Positions 9,867 to 19,411 are shown, numbered from the stretch's first letter. The stretch: DNA of 43,553 nucleotides from Brachionus plicatilis (GCA_010279815.1 QEOQ01000038.1:54610-98162); one strand, 5' to 3'. Notes: a model not told the origin generated them from the sequence alone. Program-made: numbers and translations.

Positions 9867-10255
9867 TTAAATAATGAAAAAACTTAATCGTGGCGGATTT
9901 TTCTGAGCTTTGCTTTGACCCCCACCATAAAGGATTTCATAAAAATTTAAGTCAAATTCCTTCAGCTTCAATTTAATACGGTTAATCAGCTGTTGCTTAA
10001 TTGAGGCCTGCCAACCTCCCTTGTAACTTTTTTACTTAAAAAAACCGAAAAATTTTCGGTTGGACGCACCTGGAGGACATTTGGTGGGTTTATATCCTTG
10101 GTCACATAATTTACATTTTCGTTCATCCATGCTGTGCTTAGAATAGAATAGTGAGCAGATGCTAAGTCAGACCAAAAAATGTAGTCAAGATCTTGATGAT
10201 TCTCATGTTTAAATGGGAGAAGGCGTTTATTCAAGCATTCATGAATAAAGATGCT
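9867..10255 (-). pseudogene. Tc1/mariner-type transposase, C-terminal part
   Basis: Minus-strand residues N-K-R-L-L-P-F, Y-I-F-W-S-D-L-A-S-A-H-Y, N-P-P-N-V-L-Q-V-R-P-T-E-N-F are the second and third catalytic neighbourhoods of IS630/Tc1-mariner transposases (usual P-D-L-A-S-S-H-Y and R-P-I-E-D-F). After a frameshift near 10020 the tail continues as G-W-Q-A-S-I-K-Q-Q-L-I-N-R-I-K and stops at 9867-9869. The third acidic residue lies in P-T-E-N-F. The N-terminal HTH lies at 10361-10498 with the middle of the protein missing. Confidence 0.75.
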
Positions 10256-10360
10256 CGAATTGATGAATTAAACGCACAAAAACCTAAAAAAGACCATAAC
10301 TTTGTTAATACTTTATTTTTTTTCACTCTGTAAAAAGATTAAGAAAATTTAGTATTATTA

Positions 10361-10498
10361 TTTGATCGCATTATATATTGTGCTTCGAGAGATTCCTTGC
10401 TTTGTAAAGTACGTCACAAGATCGGATTTTGTCATTTGTGAAATCATATTTTTGACTGCTTTTCGAAAAGCCTCTCGTTCAGACACAGAAAGTCTCAT
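10361..10498 (-). pseudogene. Tc1/mariner-type transposase, N-terminal helix-turn-helix
   Basis: Begins M-R-L-S-V-S-E-R-E-A-F and runs to Q-G-I-S-R-S-T-I-Y-N-A-I-K, a homeodomain-like HTH that ends in the usual recognition helix. Together with 9867-10255 it describes an internally deleted copy. Confidence 0.65.
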
Positions 10499-10918
10499 TT
10501 AAAATTTTTTTTTAAGTAATTTTTATAGCTAATGTTTAGTAGTTTATAAATATATGTCATAACTAAATACTTTAGCTAAATTATTAACGTTTAAGTAAAA
10601 TTGATACAAAAATTTTTATTTAAGTAAAATTTATATTACAACTAATTTTTAAGCTTAATATATAAAAAAAATGGGGAAAAATCACTTGACCCTAATAAAT
10701 AATTATTTACATGTAAAAAAAAAACTAAAAAAAATTTTTTACCTGTAAAAAATAATTAGTTTATTGCTAAAAATGCTAACTAATAAATGATTATGTATAA
10801 ATTGCTAATTCAATGTAAAAAAATACTAACTTTATTTAAAAAATAATAAATTTATTGTAAAAAAAATTCAATAAAAAATTATAAAATTTATTAATTTGAA
10901 AAATGTACATTAACAATT

Positions 10919-11060
10919 TTATTGCCTTACTAATGCTTTAGCATCATTGGCTTTTCGACCACGTTTAGTCTTCGGTTCGATTAAACAATTTTTTTATTTA
11001 TTTGGAATTTCAACCAACTTTTCCACTACGGCTAATACTATTAAATGATAACTAAAATAG
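10919..11060 (-). pseudogene. MULE transposase C-terminal SWIM/AT-hook tail
   Basis: Minus strand reads Y-H-L-I-V-L-A-V-V-E-K-L-V-E-I-P, then after one stop E-P-K-T-K-R-G-R-K-A-N-D-A-K-A-L-V-R-Q and a stop at 10919-10921. It aligns with the better kept tail at 31716-32108 (C-K-H-L-V-G-F ... K-L-V-K-I-P ... [12 protein letters not shown]), that is, the end of the SWIM finger and a degenerate AT-hook. Confidence 0.6.
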
Positions 11061-11306
11061 TTTCTTAGATAATAGCTGCAGGTACCAGCTGATGGTCAAA
11101 ATCCTTATTAAGCTTACTATATAAGCCTTTTAATGATCAAGATTTCTATTTTCTTATTATTTTTTTCAATAAACTTAGTATTTTTGTATATGTTTTTTTT
11201 TAGCAAGAAATTAATTATTCTAAAAAAACACAATTTGTTCTTATTTAATGCAATTTTTTTTTAACAATAAGGTTAGTATTTTAAACATGCAACTTATTAT
11301 TTTTTA

Positions 11307-12015
11307 GGGTCTAGCTGACCAACATACATAAAAATCTTTTCACCATACGTAGTTTTTATCAAAACATACATTTGCTGAAAATCATACAAAATTCTTAAAA
11401 ATATACATAGTGCTGAAAAACATACAGATTGCTAACAAACATACTGGTTTTTTAAAAAATCACTTTTAAATTTAGTCCTGTTTAATTTTAGCAGATAAAT
11501 AAAAGAATTATTTTTAAATAAAAGAGACGATTTATTTTAATTTTCAAAATACAAAAATTTAGTAATAAACTATTAAAAAAAATGTTTTATTCGATTTAAT
11601 TAAATTTAATAATATAAGTCAAAAATTAATAATTAACTAATCTTTTTCTAATGATTTAGTAGACTTTTTTTGACCTCCTTTTTTTGGCTTATTTACAAAT
11701 TCACGTGCATTTAATAATGATTCTAGTGCTAATAAATGATCACATATTTTATATTTATAATTAATTGTTTGTTTTGTCCGTCTATTCATTTTATTAAATT
11801 TTTTGAAAATAATTTTAAATTTCAATTTTTTATTTTTTAATATGCCAATTTTTGTATGCTTTTAAGTATGTGTGTATGGTTTTAAGCTAGTATGTATGTT
11901 TTTTAGCATATTTGTATGTTTTTAAGTTAATGTATGTTTTGAAAAATTTTGTGTATGCTGAAAAGATATGAATGTATGTTGAGAAGATTTTGATGTATGT
12001 TAAACCAACAAACCC
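11307..12015. mobile_element. Mutator-like non-autonomous element with 9-10 bp TSD
   Basis: Inverted ends GGGTCTAGCTGACCAACATAC and, on the other strand, GGGTTTGTTGGTTTAACATAC continue for about 45 bp with AAAATCTTnTCAnCATAC in both. Flanks are identical: TTATTTTTTA at 11297-11306 and 12016-12025. The 9-bp duplication plus a GGG start is the Mutator signature. Ends carry arrays of CATACA (left) and TGTATG (right) spaced 13-25 bp. The interior has the tail ORF 11637-11825. Confidence 0.8.
11637..11825 (-). pseudogene. MULE transposase tail fragment
   Basis: 62 codons. I-C-D-H-L-L-A-L resembles the C-x-H end of a SWIM finger, and N-K-P-K-K-G-G-Q-K-K-S-T-K-S-L-E lines up with [15 protein letters not shown] at 31716-32108, so this is an eroded AT-hook. 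It is too short to be active; catalytic domain absent. Confidence 0.5.
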
Positions 12016-12150
12016 TTATTTTTTAGAGTGTACTAATTATCGTCCTAAAAAAATGTAATTTAAGTAAAAATCAAATTGATTTTAATAAAATAAGTATTTA
12101 ACAAAATTATTGATTAAGTAAAAAAAATTATTTTCTAGTACAATTACTAT

Positions 12151-12575
12151 TTAACTGGCCTTTATGGCACTTTGAATTGCATAAAACATTGCTTTTTTAC
12201 AAGAACAATTCCTCTCGCATTTGCCTGAACAATTGCACTTCAATATACCTTGTCCGCCACATATAGAATGCACATAAGAGTTTTTTCGCAACTTAAATCT
12301 AAAGACTCAATATTTAACAACTTTTGTTTGCAAATGTGGAACTTATTTCTAGTATGCCACTCGGCTATAATTCCATATTTTGTGGCTAACTGATATGTCA
12401 TGTTCTTAGAGTTTATTTTAGTTATATATAAGCCAGAATATTTAACAAATCAGCAGGACCACGATCGACATCTGGTACTGGAACTTGAACCGTGTCTCCA
12501 ACCTTTGTCTCTCCTAACTTATGCACGTGCTGCTGTGCCATTTTTTCAGCGTTTTGCTTTAAATTTTCCGGTCTA
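12151..12575 (-). pseudogene. KRBA2/Ginger-type integrase-like protein, C-terminal relic
   Basis: Minus-strand pieces read H-V-H-K-L-G-E-T-K-V-G-D-T-V, V-P-V-P-D-V-D-R-G-P-A-D, then T-K-Y-G-I-I and finally G-G-Q-G-I-L-K-C-N-C-S-G-K-C-E-R-N-C-S-C-K-K. This order (P-D-V-D-R-G block, then a C-terminal Cys cluster) is that of the integrase-derived KRBA2/Ginger proteins. Several frameshifts and stops separate the blocks. The DDE core is not present. Confidence 0.6.
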
Positions 12576-12752
12576 ATTTCATTTTAATTTAAAGATAAGC
12601 CCAAAGATTGGACTGCGATTATAATAAGCATCATAGCATCAGTGGTATTTTTGCTTGTACTTATAAACGCTTTAATATGGTTCATTTTTTCAATAAAGTA
12701 ATTTTAGCTTTTTTAGAAAAATTAATAAAATTTACATTGAAAAAAAATTTAG

Positions 12753-12937
12753 GCGTGAAGAAGGCGGCAACATGCAAAAAATGCCCAAACCAAACGAAAA
12801 CTTGTACCCCCAGTGCAATGACTTTTACAAGGTAAACTTCCAAGGGGAAGAACAGCCAGAATTATACTCGGCAAATTCGGTCAATGGCATTTACAATACG
12901 GCAACCACCTCAAATTATGCTCCAAGACAAAAAATAT
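12753..12937 (+). CDS. third-last exon of an unrecognised host gene
   Basis: Open frame following an AAATTTAG acceptor; the first base completes a split codon, then R-E-E-G-G-N-M-Q-K-M-P-K-P-N-E-N-L-Y. It ends AAAAATAT/GTAAGA, an excellent donor. The 61 codons are Asn/Tyr/Gln-rich without a known domain. Together with 12993-13032 and 13184-13532 it gives a continuous reading frame ending before a poly(A) signal. Upstream exons are not identified: the preceding exon must end in phase 2. The low-complexity Asn/Tyr/Ser character is like the C-terminal part of many developmental transcription factors, but that is only an impression. Confidence 0.6.
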
Positions 12938-12992
12938 GTAAGAGACAAAAATAGTCAAAAAAATTAAAAACTAATTTTTTTTCTTTGTTAAG

Positions 12993-13032
12993 GGAACAAA
13001 TACCATCCTTACGTTAACACCAATTCTGAAAT
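12993..13032 (+). CDS. 40-bp internal exon of the same gene
   Basis: Acceptor TTTGTTAAG, then (T)GG-N-K-Y-H-P-Y-V-N-T-N-S-E. A donor at 13033 (GTTCGT) keeps the frame with the next exon; the more canonical GTAAAA at 13037 would put the next exon out of frame into a stop, so I prefer the first. Confidence 0.5.
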
Positions 13033-13183
13033 GTTCGTAAAATAATTAAGCCCAAATGGTTTTCTAAAATTTAGATTCTCTATTAGACAAAAAATCTTTT
13101 GTTATTTATCACTGTTATGCATTTTGTCACATTGTACACAATAAAGATATTTTCAGCTAAAAGTTTATTTTTTATTTTTAAAG

Positions 13184-13532
13184 AAATTCAAATGGTTTTG
13201 ATCAAATTAAACAATTTTACACTGACCAGTACATACCTGGTTCTTTGTTCAGTGCTGAGTTGATCAAACCTCGAGCTAAAGAGCAGTATGAAAATCAGGA
13301 GCTAGCAAAAAATCGCCACAAATATGACTTGAATGCAAAGTACTTCAAAAGTGACATTTATGAGCCTCAGGATACACAATTAGACTCGGAATATTCAGTA
13401 ATTGGACAATTACCCACCTTTAATAATTGTAAAAATAAATTGATGATGAACAAAAGCAACTTTAATAATCAGAATCCGAGTCTGTCTTTTCAGCACAGCT
13501 ATCACCCGGCTTCGTGGCTGAATGGCTTTTAG
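13184..13532 (+). CDS. terminal exon of the same gene
   Basis: Acceptor TTTTTAAAG at 13182-13183; frame N-S-N-G-F-D-Q-I-K-Q-F-Y to a stop at 13530-13532, about 115 codons. It ends S-Y-H-P-A-S-W-L-N-G-F. Composition is polar (Asn, Gln, Tyr, Lys) without recognisable motif. AATAAA follows 25 bp after the stop. Codon use is mixed, unlike the GC-rich ariadne exons. The short C-terminal W-L-N-G-F end may be a docking peptide, but this is speculative. Confidence 0.65.
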
Positions 13533-13556
13533 TTTGTTACTGTAAATACCTGGAAA

Positions 13557-13562
13557 AATAAA
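13557..13562 (+). terminator. poly(A) signal AATAAA
   Basis: AATAAA 25 bp after the stop codon of the terminal exon 13184-13532. Confidence 0.6.
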
Positions 13563-14836
13563 ATTTATTGAAAAAAATTCACTTTTTATTTGAGATAATT
13601 ATTTTAAAATTCAAAAGTTAAACAATTTTTGTGAAACAAGAGTTGAGTTAGGGTTTAAAATGGCAATAGATGAGTTTTCGAGAAGTTTGATAAGTCTTGT
13701 CAAGTTTATCTAAAGATTATTTTAAATTGAGAAAAAAATTTAAATGAATTTAATAAAGAATTATGTTGAGTCTTTTGTTAACACCTTTAGTTAGTGTAGA
13801 AAAGAAGACCACTGGAATGGATGGTCGAATAGGAAAACTTTGTTTAATTTTTTCTAATTTCATTCCAATTTTGAACCTGTCCGATGAAAAAATAAATTTA
13901 TTTCTTTTTTTATTTTAAAAAAATAATATTTGATAAATTTTTTACCAAGAAAATTTGTTGAAAATAGTTTTTTTATTCAAAGTCATTTAAAATTTTCAAA
14001 TAAAACATTAAAAACATAAGATTTTTTCTTTGTTTTATAGAAGTTCATTTTTCGAATATGTGATCTTTTTATTAATGCTGGTTTAATTAACTAGACTGAT
14101 CACCGAATCGATGATCACACAATATGTGATCAAAAACATAAAAATTAAAATTTTTGTTTTAAAATTTATATAAAAAAGCTTTTTTGATCAAAGATTCATT
14201 TAAAGTATTATAAAGAAAATTGAACTTGAATTTCTGATTGTTTTTGATAAAGCCAATTTTCCAAAAAGTTTTAAATCTTGACTTAAAAATCTAAAGCACT
14301 TATAATTTATATCGTAATATTAATAATACGACATCTTTATACCAAGAAAAGTTAATGAGAAAATTTATGTATTTTTTGATCTTTATTTGTTTTCTTATTT
14401 TTTTTAATTTTTATTATTTTAGTATAAATTTTTTTTTTATATTTTTAATTTTTTAATTTTTATTTTTCTGAGTAGGAGGTTGATTCATCAATAAATAAAA
14501 TAAAAATATATTAATGACCATATTTAAATAAAGATTGGCATTTTTAATTTATTAATTAATAAAATAATTAATAATGTATTAATTAAAATTATCAATTTTT
14601 AATTAACCTTACGAATATAAATTCACCTTGGCAAAAAGAATATTTGGGGTAAAAATTAAAACAATTTTAAAATAAAATAAATAATTTTAATTTTTTTTTT
14701 AATTACAAAAATATGAGTTTCGTATTTAGGTGCGGGTACAAAAATTAAGAAATATTATAAAAAATCGAAATTCAAAGGTTAAAATGATGAAAAATTTTAA
14801 AAAATACTCGACTACTTATTGGGGTTTTTTTTTGTT
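13563..14836. other. AT-rich intergenic DNA with a small GATCAC palindrome cluster
   Basis: No gene seen. At 14055-14150 ATGTGATC occurs twice and GATCAC/GATCACAC in opposite orientation twice, giving short overlapping palindromes. Confidence 0.4.
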
Positions 14837-14904
14837 GAGTTTTTTGGTGGTCAGACAGGTTTTCTTTTAACAACATTTTGTGCAGGCCGACCACCCAAAA
14901 ACTC
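14837..14904. repeat. short inverted repeat
   Basis: Arms GAGTTTTTTGGTGGTC (14837-14852) and GACCACCCAAAAACTC (14889-14904) are complementary with one mismatch around a 36-bp loop. It could be a relic terminus or a hairpin; no terminator function is claimed. Confidence 0.6.
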
Positions 14905-14958
14905 AAAAAAAAATAAACAATTAATTTTTACCCCAGCTCTTAAAACCAAAACCTAAAT

Positions 14959-15204
14959 TTAGCGTTGTAGAGTAGATTCTTGATTGAATATTTTTTGTTT
15001 TTTTTGATTATTAGGTACAACTTCGGTTATATCATCATCATCATAAGAGATGCCTTTTGGATCTCCACCGCCGCAATCTGTATCTGATGGTTGTATTATT
15101 CGAGATGGTTTATTTTTTTCTTGTTGGAAACTTTCAAAAGTATCATAATCTTTGTAGAATTCGTATACTTTTCCTTTACCACGCTTATTTTTCTTCTTCG
15201 TCAT
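14959..15204 (-). CDS. small basic/acidic ORF, possible MULE N-terminal relic
   Basis: 81 codons beginning M-T-K-K-K-N-K-R-G-K-G-K-V-Y-E-F-Y-K-D-Y-D-T-F-E-S-F. A basic leader followed by a short aromatic strand/helix and Asp/Glu entries resembles the start of N-terminal domains in some Mutator-like transposases, but the Cys/His residues needed for a FLYWCH-type finger are absent. It could equally be an unrelated small protein. An ATG about 64 bp upstream (on the minus strand) gives a second short acidic frame. Confidence 0.3.
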   Translation of the reverse strand: MTKKKNKRGKGKVYEFYKDYDTFESFQQEKNKPSRIIQPSDTDCGGGDPKGISYDDDDITEVVPNNQKKQKIFNQESTLQR

Positions 15205-15300
15205 CTTGGCTATCGACTATTAAATTTTCCAATACTTACTCTGGGAGAGTATTTTCTTGATCCAAACTCATTTTAAAGTTTTTTAATTTCTATTAATCAA

Positions 15301-15475
15301 ATTATTATTATTTATTATTTATTTGTTTTCTGAGCTAGAGCTCCTTCAGAATAAGTTAAAAAATAATAAAAAAAAAAAAATAAAATAAAAATAAAATTTT
15401 ATTAACTTTAATTTTATTTTTTTTATATTTTATTTTTATTTTATTTTTATTTTTTTTATTATTTTAAATTAACAA
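15301..15475. repeat. palindromic LINE 3' end
   Basis: 15301-15355 matches the 3' end of the LINE at 35148 in minus orientation (ATTTATTTG, then TTTTCTG, GAGCTAGAGCTC, CTTCAGAATAAGTT). It is followed at about 15395-15470 by plus-oriented 3' UTR sequence (TTTATTAACTTTAATTTTAT, as at 40195). The head-to-head arrangement is what an inversion during target-primed reverse transcription gives. Confidence 0.6.
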
Positions 15476-16020
15476 AAACAATTTTTTTTATATAAATTTT
15501 TGAAGCTGAAAATAAAATTAAAAATAAATCAGATGGATTTTTAATTAATTAGAGAGGTTTTAATAAATTAGATAGACATTTATATAATCTGTTTGATTTT
15601 TAAATAGGTATTTGTTTAATTAAAAGAGTTGGTTTTATTTATATTTTGACACTTTAATTTAAATTTTTTGATATCAAATTTTTTCAAAAATTAAGCTTTC
15701 AAATAAAGATTTTTATCACTAAAAGACTCCTATTTAAGGACTATTAAAAAAAGTTCAGAAATTGATTTAAAAAAAGAATTATTTTAACCGAAATCTCTTG
15801 AATTGCTGACAAATCTCTTTTTAATATTAAAAAAATAAAATTGAATTTAAGAATTTTAGTCTTTTTTTTGATTCTTAGAACTAAGAAATTAAAATATTCT
15901 AAAATAAAAAAAAATGTGGCTGAATCCTAAATGATTACAGATGCTTTTCTGAATGTGCTAAAATAATTTGAATTTTATTTATTTTTCAGTTCGCTTTTAA
16001 GAGAAGATTTTAACAAAATT
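15476..16020. other. AT-rich upstream region of the sulfotransferase
   Basis: No coding sequence. A good 3' splice site (TTTATTTTTCAG at 15978-15989) lies 31 bp before the ATG, suggesting a spliced 5' UTR whose first exon is not identified. Confidence 0.4.
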
Positions 16021-17103
16021 ATGAAGAAAAGTTTTTTTTTGTTAATTTTTATTTTAATTCTTTTAAGTTATTTTAATTATTTTAATCTTGTTCCAAAAAA
16101 AAATTTTTACACTCAAAATTCTTACACAAAAAAATGGCTTGTTAAATCAATGGAAAAATTTTCATCAATCAAAGATGTTAATATCTATTTTTTGAAAACT
16201 CACAAAACTGGTGGATCAGCAGTAAACAATGTACTCTATCGTTTGGCAATCAAACGCGGCATGAACTATACTAAAATTTGGAAAAATTCTCCTGTAAATT
16301 TAACAGAACCTAGAATCTTTGCTCAACATTTTATTCATAATTCAACACTTGTCAGACCTTTCTTTCCAAAGAACAAATCCATTTACATAACAATTATTCG
16401 AAATCCAGTTGAGCAATTTTTATCCAGATGGAACTATAGACCTGAACAAAGAGACTTGATTGACAACTTCTTACGGCAATTCTATAACAAAACAAACAAC
16501 TCAAACAGTTCAAATTTTAACTTTACCAGGAAGGAAGTTAATTATTTTAAATGTTTAACAAGGAATTTAATGAGCTATGATCTAGGAATTGTCAGTTGTG
16601 GTGGTATTTACAATGGATCAAAAGGACATCTACTCAAAAAATTTCAACAAGATTTTGATTTGGTTCTTTTGACTGAATACTTTAGCGAAGGAATGATTTT
16701 ACTTAAAAAATTGCTCAATCTTTCCTACGAAGACATTGTTTGCTTGAGTGTAAATGAAGGACTCAAAGAACCAAGTAAGAGTCAGCGAGAGCTGGCTGAA
16801 GAAATAATTCCAAGAGAGAGCAATGCTGATTACATATTGTACAATTATTACAAAAAATTTTATCAAGATATATCTCCTCTTGTACAAGACGAAGTAAAAG
16901 TGCTAAAGAGATTCAATAGACAGTACCAGAATCAGTGTACAATTGGAAGAAAAGAAAGGTATTTTTTTGGTCAAGTTCCCTACAAGGCCTACAGACTAAA
17001 TGAAAATTTACTGCCCAAAATAAAAAAAATGTGCTGGCTTCTTACACGAACTGATGATGAAATAAGAGAAGTTTTTACGAAATTTCGAGAAATAATATTT
17101 TGA
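16021..17103 (+). CDS. galactose-3-O-sulfotransferase-like Golgi enzyme (Gal3ST family)
   Basis: 360 codons in a single exon. Role by family: transfer of sulfate from PAPS to the 3-OH of galactose on glycolipid or glycoprotein in the Golgi lumen. A short Lys-rich tail is followed by one membrane anchor (residues 4-22), giving type II topology. The 5'-phosphosulfate loop is F-L-K-T-H-K-T-G-G-S (58-66) and the 3'-phosphate site is I-I-R-N-P-V-E-Q-F-L-S-R-W (125-137). The family block F-D-L-V-L-L-T-E-Y-F is at 212-221. At least eight N-x-S/T sequons fit a luminal domain. Length is slightly under vertebrate Gal3ST. Acceptor sugar cannot be told from sequence. An acceptor-like splice site lies 31 bp upstream and a poly(A) signal 118 bp downstream. 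Codon use is AT-rich, unlike ariadne. Confidence 0.9.
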   Translation: MKKSFFLLIFILILLSYFNYFNLVPKKNFYTQNSYTKKWLVKSMEKFSSIKDVNIYFLKTHKTGGSAVNNVLYRLAIKRGMNYTKIWKNSPVNLTEPRIFAQHFIHNSTLVRPFFPKNKSIYITIIRNPVEQFLSRWNYRPEQRDLIDNFLRQFYNKTNNSNSSNFNFTRKEVNYFKCLTRNLMSYDLGIVSCGGIYNGSKGHLLKKFQQDFDLVLLTEYFSEGMILLKKLLNLSYEDIVCLSVNEGLKEPSKSQRELAEEIIPRESNADYILYNYYKKFYQDISPLVQDEVKVLKRFNRQYQNQCTIGRKERYFFGQVPYKAYRLNENLLPKIKKMCWLLTRTDDEIREVFTKFREIIF

Positions 17104-17220
17104 ATTTTTTTTGTTTTTACTTTAAGTTGGTTTAATTTTTTGTGTTTAAATTACAAAATGTATCCAATTTTGAAATAACATTGAAAAAGTGCGGTGTTTC
17201 AAATATTTTTTTCAGTTTCA

Positions 17221-17226
17221 AATAAA
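17221..17226 (+). terminator. poly(A) signal of the sulfotransferase gene
   Basis: AATAAA 118 bp after the stop, in an AT-rich 3' UTR. Confidence 0.5.
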
Positions 17227-17361
17227 AAAATAATTTCAAGTTAATATTTCAAGCATTTTATTTTTTAAAATTAAACTCTCTAGTCAAATAGAATGAGTTT
17301 CATTTTTATTTTTTGGAAATTCGAAAAAAAATATTTAAAATTCTTTTTTAAACTTTTAAAT

Positions 17362-17440
17362 AATTTATTTATTTATTTGTTTATCTGTACAGAGCTAATG
17401 CTCCTTTTGAATGAAAATATATGATAAAAAAATTAAAAAA
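17362..17440 (-). repeat. LINE 3' end, diverged
   Basis: ATTTATTTATTTATTTG, then TTTATCTGTACAGAGC and ATGCTCCTTTTGAATG, matches the 3' end of the LINE at 35148-36720 with changes; 5' truncated to under 100 bp. Confidence 0.55.
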
Positions 17441-17749
17441 AAAAGATAAATAATTTATTTAGATTTTTAAATTTACATTTAATCGTCAAAAATCTGGGTC
17501 TAGTTATGGGAGCAATAAGTTCACCAAATTTTTTTGTTCACGTAAAAGTGAATCTCAATAGAATTATGTGGACAAATTTCAAATAATATTTGCTCTGATC
17601 TAGTTAACCTGGTATTACCCTTTCAACAATTCAAAATACCCAAATGCCCTCTATACTTAAATTTTTGCCTTTAAATATAAATAATAAAAAATAAAGAAAA
17701 TTAAAATTAATTTTTCACCCTTTAAGTGTTTGACTTTTTGGATATTAGA
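17441..17749. other. AT-rich spacer
   Basis: No gene. GGGTCTAGTTA at 17499 and ATCTAGTTAACC ... TACCC near 17600-17620 could be the ends of a tiny MULE derivative, but there is no supporting duplication. Confidence 0.25.
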
Positions 17750-17883
17750 TTCATCTATTTCACAATTTTTAGCTACTTCGCCAGACTTTATTTTTTTTAT
17801 CTATCTTATTTTGGCTTATATTTTTCTTAGTACCAAAAAATAATTATTTAGAACCAGCTTTAACTCGTAATTCTGTTGTTCCT

Positions 17884-18177
17884 ATGTTCGATTTCAATAT
17901 AAATGTCCAAGATAATATAATCGAAAATCAATCAATGGAATTTAATGTTCAACAAGATCTTATTGAAAATATTCAAGAGATAGAAAATCGATTACAATTA
18001 CAATCTCCAAACATACCGCTTGAGTTTCAAGTAGATACAGTATTGACAAGTATTGATAATCAACCAGCAAAAAAAAAGAGAGGACGTCCAAAAACAGTTA
18101 TAGAAGAAGACAGTGTTGTACAACCATTAAAAAGAGCAAATGGTCGTCCAAAAAAAACAATTAATGATAATAATTGA
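17884..18177 (+). CDS. AT-hook protein fragment, MULE transposase tail type
   Basis: 97 codons. An Asn/Gln/Glu-rich helical first part is followed by two AT-hooks: K-K-K-R-G-R-P-K-T (residues about 63-71) and N-G-R-P-K-K-T (about 86-92). AT-hooks bind the minor groove of AT-rich DNA. The position just inside an inverted terminal array and the similarity to the tails at 31716-32108 and 43066-43236 point to the C-terminus of a Mutator-like transposase rather than a host chromatin protein. The catalytic DDE domain and SWIM finger are absent. The ATG is the first in frame; whether it is translated alone is unknown. Confidence 0.5.
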   Translation: MFDFNINVQDNIIENQSMEFNVQQDLIENIQEIENRLQLQSPNIPLEFQVDTVLTSIDNQPAKKKRGRPKTVIEEDSVVQPLKRANGRPKKTINDNN

Positions 18178-18237
18178 AAAATAAAAAAATAAATAATAGA
18201 TAATATATAAAATATAATTGTTTTTTTTCTTATCTTA

Positions 18238-18967
18238 CCTTGCAAACTACCCCGGGGTTATAGTGTGTAATTTGCTATAGCCCCCCCACCATAATATATG
18301 ATATAACCCCATGGGTTAAAAAAAAAAAATTCTGTATTACACCGGGGTTGTATTAAAAAATTAATTAAAATTCTTATAATAATACTAACAGATTTTCAGT
18401 ATAACCCCATGGGATAATTATAATAATTATAATATTGTCTCCTGGGATTGCATTATTAAAAATAATACACACCCATGAGCTTAAAATTTTTAGAAATTTG
18501 CAAAATTTAAAGTCAAGTCAAGTTAAATAGAACGTATTTTTTTTATTAATATTTTAATTCTCTTCTAAAATTTTGACTTAAATAAATTTACTTAAAAACT
18601 AACATGAAAAGTCCACAACTACCACCACGACTTTGACGATGATGAAGATGATGAAGATAATTCAGACACAGAAATGGCTTAGTTTTTGTAAAATATTAAA
18701 ACATTGTATAGTTATAATTTCTCTTTTTTTAATATTTTTTTTTAATTTTTTTATTAATTTTTTTTCAAAAGTACCGAAATTTTCTTTAAAAGCCCAGTCA
18801 AAAATTAAACTTTTTTCCGTATTACCCCATCAATTTAAATAAATAATTTCAATATAAGCCCGGGCTTCTAATTTATTTTTTTTTAAAATAATTTTACAGA
18901 ATAAATTGCTGTTAAATTATAACCCCCCCATTTTCTCGTTTGAACCCCATGGGGTAGTTTGCAAGGT
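18238..18967. mobile_element. nested element with CCTTGCAAACTACCCC ends
   Basis: Left CCTTGCAAACTACCCC and right (other strand) CCTTGCAAACTACCCC are perfect 16-bp inverted repeats. Inside, palindromic units around TAACCCCATGGG and CCCCGGGGTTATA recur on both sides. It is GC-rich in islands within AT-rich DNA, non-coding, and lies inside the element at 17750-19185. Confidence 0.7.
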
Positions 18968-19411
18968 TTTACGGTATGTTAATTTTTTATTTTTAAATTT
19001 TTTATTTTTGGTATTAAATAATTATTTTTTGGTATTTTATTATTTCTTTTGGTATTTTTCTGATTATTTTTTGGTATTAATAATAAATATTTTTGGTTCT
19101 AAATAATTATTTTTTGGTACTAAGATAAATATAAGCCTCTTATTTTTTAATATTAAACATAATTTTTTTTCTAGATAGATGAAAAAATGGGTCTTGCCTG
19201 TTATGTGACCAGTGACTTTATGTCGATTTGGTGACCAGGTATTTTTTCTGACTGGTCACATATTCACTGGCCACCTAATATGTGATCAGGCAAAATTATT
19301 TATTTGGTAAAAATGTTTATAAATAATTTTAACCTGGTCACCTAAATAAACATTTGGTCACGAAAATTTTTTTTTAGTTAAATAAAATTTAATTGTAAAT
19401 ATACGGTACGG

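Larger units (their letters stand above)
10560..12030. mobile_element. Mutator-like element relic, interrupted by another
   Basis: Ends are rich in TAAAAAATACTAAC / GCTAACTAATAAATG-type units. The left terminus region CCCTAATAAATAATTATTT (10686) is mirrored by AACTTATTATTTTTTAG near 11292-11306. The minus strand between carries a MULE transposase tail (10919-11060). A second MULE (11307-12015) sits in its right end, so the true right border probably lies near 12029. Boundaries are approximate. Confidence 0.5.
17750..19185. mobile_element. array-ended MULE-type element with AT-hook ORF
   Basis: Left block (17798-17855) and right block (19095-19170, opposite strand) share GGCTTATATTT, CTTAGTACCAAAAAATAAT and TATTTAGAACC, so the ends are inverted. 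The right side repeats TTTTTGGTATTA six or more times. Between lie an AT-hook ORF (17884-18177) and a second nested repeat (18238-18967). Outer limits are approximate and I could not find the duplication. Confidence 0.55.

Noticed and set aside
12608..12835. Frame running over the start of exon 12753-12937
   Set aside because: Crosses the splice acceptor and uses a different frame from the exon set that ends at a poly(A) signal.
16699..16887. Minus-strand frame inside the sulfotransferase
   Set aside because: Antisense shadow of the conserved enzyme.
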